Origin: JAZMZS01 sp045120955
Lineage (GTDB): Bacteria > Bacillota > Clostridia > Oscillospirales > CAG-272
Direction: 5' to 3'
Assembly: GCA_045120955.1 (NCBI GenBank)
Contig: JBGVFH010000065.1
Span: 1-12,855 of the forward strand
Length of the DNA stretch: 12,855 nt
Shown piece after piece: positions 7,230-12,855 of the stretch. A program made the translations under genes and the position numbers. The notes under the pieces were generated by a model, which ran no database searches, was not told the DNA's origin, and worked only from the letters and a program-made list of their open reading frames with translations. Positions within the stretch are counted from its first letter, which is position 1. Every line of letters begins with the position of its first letter.

Positions 7230-7258
7230 TTTTTAAACCTCCGTATATTTTTGAGGTA

Positions 7259-7328
7259 CATGACGGTTTAGCACTTAAATGAAGGCTTGATCTCTCTCAA
7301 GCTCTCATTTAACTGCTAAATCCGCATG
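7259..7328 (-). promoter_or_regulatory. Long stem-loop in the pnp leader
   Basis: Two arms of about 32 nt (7259-7290 and 7297-7328) pair almost completely around a 6-nt TCTCTC loop, with only a few mismatches or single-base bulges. The structure ends about 30 nt before the pnp ATG and just upstream of its GGAGG. In E. coli a similar long pnp leader duplex is cut by RNase III and used by PNPase for self-repression (established knowledge). The same role here is inference. Confidence 0.7.
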
Positions 7329-7345
7329 ACCGTATAAAACAATGC

Positions 7346-7382
7346 CGTGCCATAGGCACGATCGGTGCTGCCCTGACGGGCA
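7346..7382 (-). promoter_or_regulatory. Two small hairpins in the rpsO-pnp spacer
   Basis: CGTGCC-ATA-GGCACG (7346-7360) and TGCCC-TGAC-GGGCA (7369-7382) are perfect short stems between the rpsO terminator and the long pnp leader stem. Neither has a T-tail. They may be parts of one structured leader. Confidence 0.4.
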
Positions 7383-7408
7383 AGCGGTGTTTTGCGCTTT
7401 TTAAAAAC

Positions 7409-7439
7409 GAGAAACAAAAGGGAGCGTAATCGCTCCCTT
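7409..7439 (-). terminator. Terminator downstream of rpsO (probably partial)
   Basis: A perfect 9-bp stem (7418-7426 with 7431-7439) with a 4-nt loop is followed on the minus strand by TTTGTTTCTCG. The interrupted T-run and the lack of a clear pnp promoter suggest that some transcripts read through into pnp. Confidence 0.75.
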
Positions 7440-7490
7440 ACTTGTTTTTTGCTGATGCCGGAGCAAGGCATCTATGCCTGTCGGCGTAAA

Positions 7491-7754
7491 TTACTTACGA
7501 ATGCCAAGCTTCTCAATAATTGCACGGTATCTGTTGATATCCTTTTTCTGAAGGTAGCCGAGAAGATTTCTTCTGTGACCTACCATCTTGAGAAGTCCGC
7601 GGCGGCTGTGGTGGTCCTTTGCGTTTACCTTGAGATGCTCGTTGAGAGAGTTGATGCGATAGGTAAGAATCGCGATCTGCACCTCGGGAGAACCTGTGTC
7701 GCCCTCATGGACAGCATACTTTTCAATAATTTCCTGCTTGATTTCCTTTAACAT
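7491..7754 (-). CDS. rpsO: 30S ribosomal protein S15
   Basis: S15 is a primary 16S rRNA-binding protein of the small-subunit platform. The family core is intact: HEGDTGSPEVQIAILTYRI, LNEHLK, DHHSRRGLLKMVGHRRNLLGYL and a C-terminal RYRxxIEKLGIRK. The frame is open to an ATG at 7781 (96 aa), but the start is placed at 7754 (87 aa). There GAGGTGA lies 6 nt upstream, the length matches other bacterial S15 proteins of about 87-89 aa, and the 7781 ATG lacks a ribosome site. It is transcribed from its own promoter with pnp downstream, the common bacterial order. Confidence 0.96.
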   Translation of the reverse strand: MLKEIKQEIIEKYAVHEGDTGSPEVQIAILTYRINSLNEHLKVNAKDHHSRRGLLKMVGHRRNLLGYLQKKDINRYRAIIEKLGIRK

Positions 7755-7851
7755 TTTCTTCACCTCATAATTTTTTGCCATCGTCTCAGTCTGCGGTCGG
7801 GTGAAGAAGCCGTGAGGCTCAGTCGCCGCCTACCGGGAGCGTGGCTCATAC
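7755..7851 (-). promoter_or_regulatory. Structured rpsO 5' leader, candidate S15 autoregulatory RNA
   Basis: The roughly 97-nt leader between the predicted start site and the rpsO ATG is GC-rich, although the DNA upstream is AT-rich. It contains GAGCC-ucac-GGCUU, a possible long-range GCGG/CCGC pairing and the heptamer GACUGAG twice. S15 represses its own mRNA through structured leaders in several phyla (established). That this leader is one of them is inference from position and structure. Confidence 0.5.
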
Positions 7852-7857
7852 TTTGTC

Positions 7858-7886
7858 ATTGTAGCACATAAAGTTCGGTTTGTAAA
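7858..7886 (-). promoter_or_regulatory. rpsO promoter
   Basis: Minus strand TTTACA (7881-7886), a 17-nt spacer and TACAAT (7858-7863): near-consensus sigma-A, in the gap after the MATE gene. Confidence 0.85.
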
Positions 7887-7941
7887 TAGCTTTTTCAAAA
7901 TAATTTCAAAAAAGTTGCAATAATACCGGCTCGCATCCGAC

Positions 7942-9321
7942 CTATGCCACGATATTTTTTATCCAAATACCCTTTTTGACGAGGATGTAGCCTATGATAT
8001 CCTTGATGATATTCAAAAACTGACATATCGCATACAGTATAAGTATCGGCATTTGCGTATATCTGCTCAGCAAAAATGCGACGGGCACGCTTATCACCCA
8101 CGCAAAGCAGCTGTCGAACAGTACCGTAACAAAGGTCTTTCCGCCCGAGCGCAAAGTAAAATATGAAGCATTTGCAAAAGCATCAAGCGGCATTGCAAGC
8201 GCACATATCTGCATAAGAGAGGTAGCGAGCCGCTTTATTTCGGCGGTGGTATTGTATATATGAGGAATAAACTCCGCACAAACAAAATACACAATGCCGA
8301 CGAGCACGCTGATAACGACCGAGAAAGCTATCAGCTTTCTTGCTGTGTCCATTGCCTCTTCGTTTTTCCCCGCTCCGAGTGTCTGACCGAGAATTATACC
8401 TATTGCAACTCCGACGGACAAAAACGCAACCGAAAATACATTGAAAAAAGTCTGTGAAATGTTGTTTGCCGACACGACATTTATCCCACGCACCGAATAG
8501 CACTGATTGAGCATAGCAACGCCTGCCGCCCACAGCGCCTCGTTGAGCATGAGAGGAAGACCCTTTTTGCATATGCGCAGCACAAGGTCCTTCGGTACAT
8601 ACAAGCTGCGAAACGCTCCCACGGCAAAGGGAGCAAGCTCTCTGTCAGCCTTGGTCCATATGATTATAACGGCAAGCTCCGCAAAGCGGGAGACCACGGT
8701 CGCAACAGCGGCACCGCGCACGCCGAGTGCAGGTGCGCCGAGGTTTCCGAAAATAAGTATGTAGTTAAGTATAAGATTTACGCTGACTGCCGCTACCCCC
8801 GCAACCATGGGAGGTACTGCACGGTAAGTCTCTCTAAGGGTACTTGAATAACATTGCACTATCGTATACGGCACAAGACCGATGAGCATGATAGCCAAAT
8901 ATTGCTTTGCATATCCAATGGATGCGGCAATATCCTCAGCACTTCCCTCTCCCTGCAAATACGCAGAGATAAGCTCCTCGCCGAAGAACACAAACACTCC
9001 GATGCCCGTAAGCGCCAAGGCGGTACAGAATATCAGCTTAAATCTGAAGGTCTGCCGTATGCCCTCCTCGTCACGCATTCCGAACATCTGAGCTACGAAT
9101 ATACCTGCCCCCGACACAGCGCCGAATATGCACAGATTAAACACGAACATGAGCTGATTTGCCACCGCAACACCTGTCATCTCGAGAGTTCCGATACGGC
9201 CTATCATGATGTTGTCTACCATGCTGACAAGATTTGTAATTCCGTTTTGCAGCATTATCGGTATCATCAGCACAAATACACGGCGGTAAAATTTACCGTC
9301 ACCAAGATATTTCTTTAACAC
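7942..9321 (-). CDS. MATE family multidrug/cation efflux transporter
   Basis: A multi-pass inner-membrane transporter expected to export cationic drugs or metabolites in exchange for Na+ or H+; the substrate cannot be read from sequence. About twelve hydrophobic segments form two homologous MatE halves. The N-terminus (YLGDGKFYRRVF, then PIMLQNGITNLVSMVDNIMIGRIG and FNLCIFGAVSGAGIFVAQMFG) is typical of clostridial MATE proteins. The start is placed at a GTG (9321, 459 aa) because GAGGT lies 8 nt upstream and the resulting MLKKYLGDG matches the usual family beginning. An in-frame ATG five codons further up (9336) has no ribosome site. A promoter lies upstream; no terminator is visible before the rpsO promoter, so some readthrough into rpsO is possible. 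Confidence 0.92.
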   Translation of the reverse strand: MLKKYLGDGKFYRRVFVLMIPIMLQNGITNLVSMVDNIMIGRIGTLEMTGVAVANQLMFVFNLCIFGAVSGAGIFVAQMFGMRDEEGIRQTFRFKLIFCTALALTGIGVFVFFGEELISAYLQGEGSAEDIAASIGYAKQYLAIMLIGLVPYTIVQCYSSTLRETYRAVPPMVAGVAAVSVNLILNYILIFGNLGAPALGVRGAAVATVVSRFAELAVIIIWTKADRELAPFAVGAFRSLYVPKDLVLRICKKGLPLMLNEALWAAGVAMLNQCYSVRGINVVSANNISQTFFNVFSVAFLSVGVAIGIILGQTLGAGKNEEAMDTARKLIAFSVVISVLVGIVYFVCAEFIPHIYNTTAEIKRLATSLMQICALAMPLDAFANASYFTLRSGGKTFVTVLFDSCFAWVISVPVAFLLSRYTQMPILILYAICQFLNIIKDIIGYILVKKGIWIKNIVA

Positions 9322-9351
9322 TTTTTCCGACCTCATAAAAATATTCTACTG

Positions 9352-9380
9352 ATTTTATCATATATTCGTACCGTATGCAA
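9352..9380 (-). promoter_or_regulatory. Promoter of the MATE gene
   Basis: Minus strand TTGCAT (9375-9380), a 17-nt spacer and TAAAAT (9352-9357), about 30 nt before the GTG start. The rest of the spacer to 9480 shows nothing clear. Confidence 0.65.
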
Positions 9381-9483
9381 GTATCTGAGCAAAAATTGCG
9401 CCGAAAACCGATGAGTGAGGATGTGTGCAATTTCATATGGCTCGACTAAACGGCGAAGCGTAATTTCGCAATTTCCTATGAGG

Positions 9484-9523
9484 CAAAGAAAAAGGAGAAA
9501 GCCTAAAGCATAAGCTTTCTCCT
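9484..9523 (-). terminator. Terminator of hprK
   Basis: A perfect 10-bp stem (9493-9502 with 9514-9523) with an 11-nt loop is followed on the minus strand by TTTTTCTTTG, 18 nt past the hprK stop. Confidence 0.88.
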
Positions 9524-9540
9524 CATTATTTATACCGTGA

Positions 9541-10476
9541 TCATCTTATCTCGCCTATCTCCCCCATAAGGCGCTTGTTAAATTCAGCCGCAGTATCATA
9601 GCCCATCTTTTTCTGACGGTTGTTCATTGCGGCTATCTCAAGTATGATAGCAAGATTTCTTCCCGGTCTGACGGGTATGGTGAGCGCAGGTATTTCTATT
9701 CCGAGAATTTCCGTTTTCTCGCAGTCAAGACCGAATCTGTCATACATCTTTCCCTGTATCCAAGGCTCCAGATTGATGATAAGGTCTATCTTTTCGGACA
9801 TTTTGACAGCACCCATACCGAAAATGCGTCGAACATCCACTATTCCGATACCACGCAGCTCCACATAATGCCGTATAAGGTCGGGAGCTGAGCCGACAAG
9901 TGTTTTGTCAGATACCCTCTTTATTTCAACGGCATCATCGGCAATGAGTCTGTGTCCTCTCTTTACAAGCTCGATGGCTGTCTCACTCTTGCCTATTCCG
10001 CTGTCTCCGAGTATAAGTACTCCCTCGCCGTAGACCTCCACAAGAACACCGTGACGGGTAATTCTGGGTGCTAACGCTAAGCTCAGATATGCTATGAGCG
10101 CTGCCATAAACTGGCTCGTTTTCTTTGACGTTCTCAGCAGCGGTACGCCGTTTCGCTCTGCGCTGTATTGAAGCTCCGAAAAGATCGGAAGCGAGGTAGT
10201 TATCACAAGAGCCACCGGCTTGTGAGCCAAAAGATTATCTATATGATATGTTCTCTCAGGCTTTTTGAGACTGTTGAGATAATAATATTCAGCATTCCCG
10301 ATAAGCTGGATACGCTCTGCACCGAAATGGTCAAAAAATCCCGAAAGCTGAAGTCCCGGTCTGTTTACCTCGGGGCTGTCTATCATAATGTTTTCCGGAT
10401 CCTTCGGTAAAAAAATGCTTTCAAGTGTAAATTCGTCAATAATCGCTTTTAATGATACGAATATGTTGCCTGCCAT
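9541..10476 (-). CDS. hprK: HPr kinase/phosphorylase
   Basis: This bifunctional enzyme phosphorylates Ser46 of HPr with ATP or PPi and reverses it with phosphate. It controls carbon catabolite repression and PTS activity in low-GC Gram-positives. At 311 aa it matches the family. The N-terminal domain covers about 1-130. The catalytic C-terminal domain has the conserved His (H142), Walker A GDSGIGKS (157-164), E165, the DD pair (180-181), the HPrK signature ELRGIGIVDVRRIFG (206-220) and the RPGRN loop (270-274). The start at 10476 has GGAGG at good spacing. It is a single-gene unit with a strong promoter and a terminator. The lgt gene often found next to hprK in other Firmicutes is absent here. 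Confidence 0.97.
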   Translation of the reverse strand: MAGNIFVSLKAIIDEFTLESIFLPKDPENIMIDSPEVNRPGLQLSGFFDHFGAERIQLIGNAEYYYLNSLKKPERTYHIDNLLAHKPVALVITTSLPIFSELQYSAERNGVPLLRTSKKTSQFMAALIAYLSLALAPRITRHGVLVEVYGEGVLILGDSGIGKSETAIELVKRGHRLIADDAVEIKRVSDKTLVGSAPDLIRHYVELRGIGIVDVRRIFGMGAVKMSEKIDLIINLEPWIQGKMYDRFGLDCEKTEILGIEIPALTIPVRPGRNLAIILEIAAMNNRQKKMGYDTAAEFNKRLMGEIGEIR

Positions 10477-10506
10477 AAAAATCCCTCCGGTTGCAGTGGT
10501 GCTTTA

Positions 10507-10532
10507 GGCTGACGGGGTTAATTCCGTCAGCC
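10507..10532 (-). promoter_or_regulatory. Hairpin at the 5' end of hprK mRNA
   Basis: A perfect 9-bp stem, GGCTGACGG (10507-10515) with CCGTCAGCC (10524-10532), and an 8-nt loop. It starts within a few nucleotides of the predicted start site and has no T-tail in the hprK direction. It may protect the mRNA 5' end or be a binding site. Confidence 0.55.
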
Positions 10533-10541
10533 TCTGGTATA

Positions 10542-10570
10542 ATTTTACATCAAACTATTGCTTTTGTCAA
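10542..10570 (-). promoter_or_regulatory. hprK promoter
   Basis: Minus strand TTGACA (10565-10570), a 17-nt spacer and TAAAAT (10542-10547): essentially consensus sigma-A. Confidence 0.88.
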
Positions 10571-10741
10571 TATCTACTTGCTTTTTTTAAGTATTTTTAT
10601 TAAAATATATTAATTTTTCACAAAAGTTATGACATCGATTAATACTAATAAAAAACGAGCAATACTGTTTTTATCGCATATGAAATTGCACGGATCCTCA
10701 ATCGCCGTTTTGCACAGCTTTTGTAACAGAAAAACAACGGT

Positions 10742-10770
10742 GGGCGGGAGCGGGGTGTTTCCGAGGTGGG
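10742..10770 (+). repeat. 29-bp direct repeat, left copy
   Basis: G-rich 29-mer beginning GGGCGGGAGCGGGG and ending CCGAGGTGGG, identical to 11030-11058. It marks the left edge of the GC-rich island. Confidence 0.9.
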
Positions 10771-11029
10771 TGCGGTGTTGCTACGGTCTGAGTCTCAGCT
10801 ACATCCGCACGGACCCCGTAGGGGTCATTCTGAGCGCAGTCGAACTTTTGGGGCTTTGCCACAAAAGCACGAGGCACAGCCGAGTGGAATCCCGTGCGGA
10901 AATCTACCGCACTCACCCGTTGCCGCCGCTCTGTTTATCGCCCGAGATACCGTCACAACCTCCGCCCCGCCGCTCCGGCGCTTCGCTTGGAGTTCGACTC
11001 GCATTCGCTCGCTCAGTATGACACGGGCG

Positions 11030-11058
11030 GGGCGGGAGCGGGGTGTTTCCGAGGTGGG
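11030..11058 (+). repeat. 29-bp direct repeat, right copy
   Basis: Identical to 10742-10770, 288 bp away in the same orientation, at the right edge of the GC-rich island and just before a plus-strand terminator. Confidence 0.9.
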
Positions 11059-11064
11059 CGAAGG

Positions 11065-11090
11065 GTGGGCGAGTACTGCCCGCTTTTTTT
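11065..11090 (+). terminator. Plus-strand terminator at the end of the island
   Basis: GTGGGC (11065-11070), a 7-nt loop, GCCCGC (11078-11083) and seven Ts. It would end a plus-strand transcript, yet no plus-strand gene precedes it in this window. Confidence 0.7.
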
Positions 11091-11123
11091 CTGATATTCG
11101 ATTTTGTTAACACGGACTTAATA

Positions 11124-11151
11124 TTTACATGATAACATAAGAATATAAATT
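11124..11151 (+). promoter_or_regulatory. Possible promoter of the sigma/anti-sigma operon
   Basis: TTTACA (11124-11129), a 16-nt spacer and TAAATT (11146-11151) in an AT-rich gap. An ECF-type site starting at TGTAAC (11162-11167) is an alternative, but no clear CGTC-like -10 follows. Confidence 0.35.
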
Positions 11152-11216
11152 CATCAGATCCTGTAACTTTTTTGAGTTTTTGCGGATTAACTTTATGTAA
11201 AGAAGGAGGGGGCGCA

Positions 11217-11720
11217 TTGCAATCCTTTGAGGATGTGTACAAAATATATTTCAAGCGTGTATATGCGTTTCTCTTCAAGCTGACCTCGGACTCGGATATC
11301 AGCGAGGAGATGGCTCAGGAGACCTTTTACAGGGCTTTTATGTCATTTCACAAATATGACGGAAGCTGTGAGATATTCACGTGGCTTGCCGCTATTGCAA
11401 AAAATGTTTTTTTCAAATATCTGAAAAAAAAGAAGCTGCAGACCCTCAATATCGACCTTGTCATTGAGTCTCATGCAGACAGCGACAGCGACCCTGAGGC
11501 TGTACTTCAGCAAAAGTTCATGGCATCTTACGTAAACGAGTGCGTAAACAAGCTGCCGAAAAAATACCGTGATGTCGTTTTTTTGCGTATATATGCAGAG
11601 CTGCCGTTTTCCCAGATAGCGGACATACTCTCTATTACGGAAAACTCCGCCAAGGTCGTATATTACAGAGCAAAAAATGCTCTCAGAAAGGATTTGTTCA
11701 ATGATGAAGATCGGTTGTGA
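11217..11720 (+). CDS. ECF-type RNA polymerase sigma factor (TTG start)
   Basis: An alternative sigma factor of the sigma-70 ECF group (167 aa). Region 2 is at about 5-72: FEDVYKIYFKRVYAFLFKLT, EEMAQETFYRAF, then the region 2.3/2.4 part GSCEIFTWLAAIAKNVFFKYLKK. A variable linker rich in Ser/Asp (about 75-95) follows, then region 4 (about 105-157): LPKKYRDVVFLRIYAELPFSQIADILSITENSAKVVYYRAKNALRK. The start is placed at a TTG because AAGGAGG ends 7 nt upstream and translation then opens at MQSFEDVY, typical of the family. An upstream in-frame TTG at 11172 has no ribosome site. The gene overlaps the anti-sigma gene by 20 nt, which implies translational coupling. The inducing signal and target genes are unknown. 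Confidence 0.93.
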   Translation: MQSFEDVYKIYFKRVYAFLFKLTSDSDISEEMAQETFYRAFMSFHKYDGSCEIFTWLAAIAKNVFFKYLKKKKLQTLNIDLVIESHADSDSDPEAVLQQKFMASYVNECVNKLPKKYRDVVFLRIYAELPFSQIADILSITENSAKVVYYRAKNALRKDLFNDEDRL

Positions 11721-12036
11721 AATAATACAGGACTTGATACCCCTTTTTGCTGACGGATGCGCAAGCTCCTCCTCGGCAAAATTAGTGGGTGAGCATCTCG
11801 AGGGCTGCTCTGAGTGCAGAGCATATGCTTCCTCTTACGCCCGTGCGTCAAAGATAAGTGCCGCAAAAAGCAAAAAGACAAGGGAGTTTGATATAGACAT
11901 AGAGCTCCCCTATCAGCACCTTGCAAAAAAGATACGCATACGCCGCCGCATCAACACAGCTTGTACTATAGGTGCGGTCATTGCCGGTGCTATGGCGCTG
12001 ACCTTTGTTGCGGACAGGTATCAGAAAAATAAATAG
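11701..12036 (+). CDS. Short membrane-anchored zinc-finger anti-sigma factor
   Basis: A 111-aa protein of the putative zinc-finger (HC2) anti-sigma type. The N-terminus has CEIIQDLIPLFADG and the zinc ligands C6, H32, C36, C39 (Cx25Hx3Cx2C), expected to sequester the ECF sigma encoded just upstream. A basic stretch (76-83) precedes one transmembrane segment (about 84-104), and only seven residues follow it. It therefore lacks the extracytoplasmic sensor domain of most membrane anti-sigma factors. The start at 11701 lies inside the sigma gene with AAGGA 8 nt upstream. A second ATG follows at once (11704). The operon ends at the terminator at 12063. Confidence 0.88.
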   Translation: MMKIGCEIIQDLIPLFADGCASSSSAKLVGEHLEGCSECRAYASSYARASKISAAKSKKTREFDIDIELPYQHLAKKIRIRRRINTACTIGAVIAGAMALTFVADRYQKNK

Positions 12037-12062
12037 GCGCTTTCCCCTATTCTTGAAAACCT

Positions 12063-12102
12063 CTGCCCGAGTGTCGGCTGACACTCGGGCAGTTCTTTTT
12101 TT
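12063..12102 (+). terminator. Terminator of the sigma/anti-sigma operon
   Basis: A perfect 13-bp stem (12063-12075 with 12080-12092) with a GGCT tetraloop, followed by TTCTTTTTTT. Confidence 0.93.
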
Positions 12103-12157
12103 CGTGCGGCGGTATCGGAAAGGTCGGCGCATACATAAATGTTTACCGAATGTTAAC

Positions 12158-12186
12158 TTGAAAAATAACGGCGGCGGTAGTATACT
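12158..12186 (+). promoter_or_regulatory. Promoter of the two-TM protein gene
   Basis: TTGAAA (12158-12163), a 17-nt spacer and TATACT (12181-12186), about 30 nt before the ATG at 12217. Confidence 0.75.
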
Positions 12187-12216
12187 GTTTTATAACACAG
12201 ATAAACGGGGGAGCAC

Positions 12217-12504
12217 ATGAGAGACATTTTTTCTTTTGTAAAGCAGGAGGACGAGTGCGTGCTCTACAGCTACACAAACACGGCAAAACGCCTAAAAAAA
12301 GAAGGGGCTGCACAGTTTCTTTTGCCGGGAAGTGCGGCAGGGCTGTTCCTTGTCCTTTTGGGGATACTGCTGCCGCACCTTTTCTCAGCTTCAACGGGCT
12401 CGGTTTTTTTTGGTGCGCTGAGCTTTTTCGGCGGGATGATACTGTTTTCTTCCTTGATAATATATGCAATGTTTTTGCGCAGCGCACCGCAGGCACACGG
12501 ATAA
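12217..12504 (+). CDS. Two-TM membrane protein, frame ends at an in-frame TAA
   Basis: A 95-aa product of unrecognised family. A charged soluble N-terminus (about 1-32) is followed by two hydrophobic segments (about 33-56 and 61-86) and the short tail RSAPQAHG. A G-rich site (GGGGGAG) lies only 3 nt before the ATG, close but usable, and a near-consensus promoter precedes it. After the TAA at 12502-12504 the same frame stays open for 84 more codons that look like the missing cytoplasmic C-terminal domain. This is therefore probably the N-terminal half of a gene of about 180 codons, truncated by a nonsense change, rather than a complete small protein. Confidence 0.6.
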   Translation: MRDIFSFVKQEDECVLYSYTNTAKRLKKEGAAQFLLPGSAAGLFLVLLGILLPHLFSASTGSVFFGALSFFGGMILFSSLIIYAMFLRSAPQAHG

Positions 12505-12759
12505 TCGCTGTATATCACGACGCAAAACCTCATTTTATGCGAGTCGGGCAGATACGCAAGGATGCCCTTGTGCGATATAGAGTCGGCAAGAGTCGAGAGG
12601 GCATCTGTTTTTAAGGCGCTGCCGTTTGATATGTCGGCATTGGAACGTGAATACATAGTCATCTTTTACAGAGGGGCGGATATGAAGATACCGTTCATCG
12701 ACGGTGCGGAGCACGCAAGCAAAAAAATAACAGAGCTGTGCAATGAGCGCTTTGTCTGA
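12505..12759 (+). pseudogene. In-frame continuation: PH-like C-terminal half
   Basis: Same frame as the preceding gene, directly after its TAA. The 84 codons read SLYITTQNLILCESGRYAR, then MPLCDIESARV, FKALPFD, EYIVIFYRG and MKIPFIDGAEHASKKI. The alternating beta-strand pattern and the 'LYIT..NLIL' opening resemble bacterial PH-like domains that follow two TM helices in small membrane proteins (inference by pattern). The only ATG near the start of this part (12562) has an AAGG touching it, too close for initiation, so independent translation is unlikely. Disrupted gene, stop-codon readthrough or a sequencing error are all possible. Confidence 0.55.
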
Positions 12760-12802
12760 ATGCTTGCACGGGTATTTGCGCCTTCGTTTTCGCCATGCTC
12801 GG

Positions 12803-12831
12803 TTGACAAAGAAATGTGCGTGTGATAAAAT
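12803..12831 (+). promoter_or_regulatory. Consensus promoter pointing out of the window
   Basis: TTGACA (12803-12808), a 17-nt spacer and TAAAAT (12826-12831). It should drive a plus-strand gene starting beyond 12855. Confidence 0.85.
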
Positions 12832-12855
12832 AACCTTGTTTACTGATATATAAAA

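Larger units (their letters stand above)
10571..11171. other. Gene-free region with GC-rich repeat island
   Basis: No convincing gene. 10571-10735 is AT-rich and holds a possible plus-strand promoter, TTGCTT (10578-10583), 17 nt, TAAAAT (10601-10606). From 10742 to about 11083 the DNA turns strongly GC-rich and carries direct and inverted repeats. Inverted arms sharing GTCAT-CTGAGCG and GTCGAAC lie at 10824-10845 and 10992-11022. GACCCC-gta-GGGGTC is at 10812-10826, and TCCGCACGG (10804-10812) is reversed at 10892-10900. It looks like a non-coding mobile or REP/MITE-like element. Confidence 0.6.

Noticed and set aside
7755..7781. Nine-residue N-terminal extension of S15 from ATG 7781
   Set aside because: There is no ribosome site before it, whereas GAGGTGA precedes the ATG at 7754, which gives the usual S15 length.
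10629..11021. 130-codon plus-strand open frame in the GC-rich island
   Set aside because: It crosses the AT-rich/GC-rich boundary and runs over inverted repeats. It has no ribosome site, and its composition (many Ser/Arg/Pro, no domain pattern) is that of a translated repeat.
12562..12759. Separate 65-aa protein starting at ATG 12562
   Set aside because: Its AAGG touches the start codon, the coding pattern extends upstream to the TAA in the same frame, and it makes better sense as the second half of the preceding gene.

Overview
The window looks like chromosomal DNA of a Gram-positive anaerobe of class Clostridia, most likely an Oscillospiraceae/Ruminococcaceae gut bacterium. This is inferred from HPr kinase, the rpsO-pnp order, strong GGAGG ribosome sites, sigma-A type promoters, Firmicutes-style PxTGD wall anchors and an ECF sigma/zinc anti-sigma pair. 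No database search was possible, so the species call is inference.

Left third (1-4860, all minus strand): three paralogous secreted, cell-surface proteins of 611, 321 and 378 aa. Each is its own transcription unit with a near-consensus promoter of identical geometry (TTGACN, 18-nt spacer, TAYNMT). A related AT-rich box with TTACA/TGTAA half-sites lies just upstream of each -35. Each protein has a signal peptide, one copy (two in the first) of a repetitive beta-rich domain, a Thr-rich low-complexity stalk and a C-terminal membrane anchor. Two anchors carry a PxTGD sortase-like signal; the third has none. This set is the best candidate for something undescribed here: a small co-regulated family of wall-displayed proteins.

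Middle (5036-10570, all minus strand): housekeeping genes. hprK has its own promoter, a hairpin at the mRNA 5' end and a terminator. A MATE efflux transporter follows. rpsO has its own promoter and structured leader, and leads into pnp through a partial terminator and a 70-nt stem-loop just upstream of the pnp ribosome site. pnp ends at a textbook terminator.

10571-11171: no convincing gene. An AT-rich stretch is followed by a GC-rich island bounded by a perfect 29-bp direct repeat, with internal inverted repeats and a plus-strand terminator.

Right end (11172-12855, plus strand): an ECF sigma factor (TTG start) overlaps a short membrane-anchored zinc anti-sigma factor and is followed by a strong terminator. 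Next comes a promoter and a two-TM protein whose reading frame continues past an in-frame TAA into a PH-like C-terminal half, so it is either a pseudogene or a readthrough gene. A consensus promoter then points out of the window.
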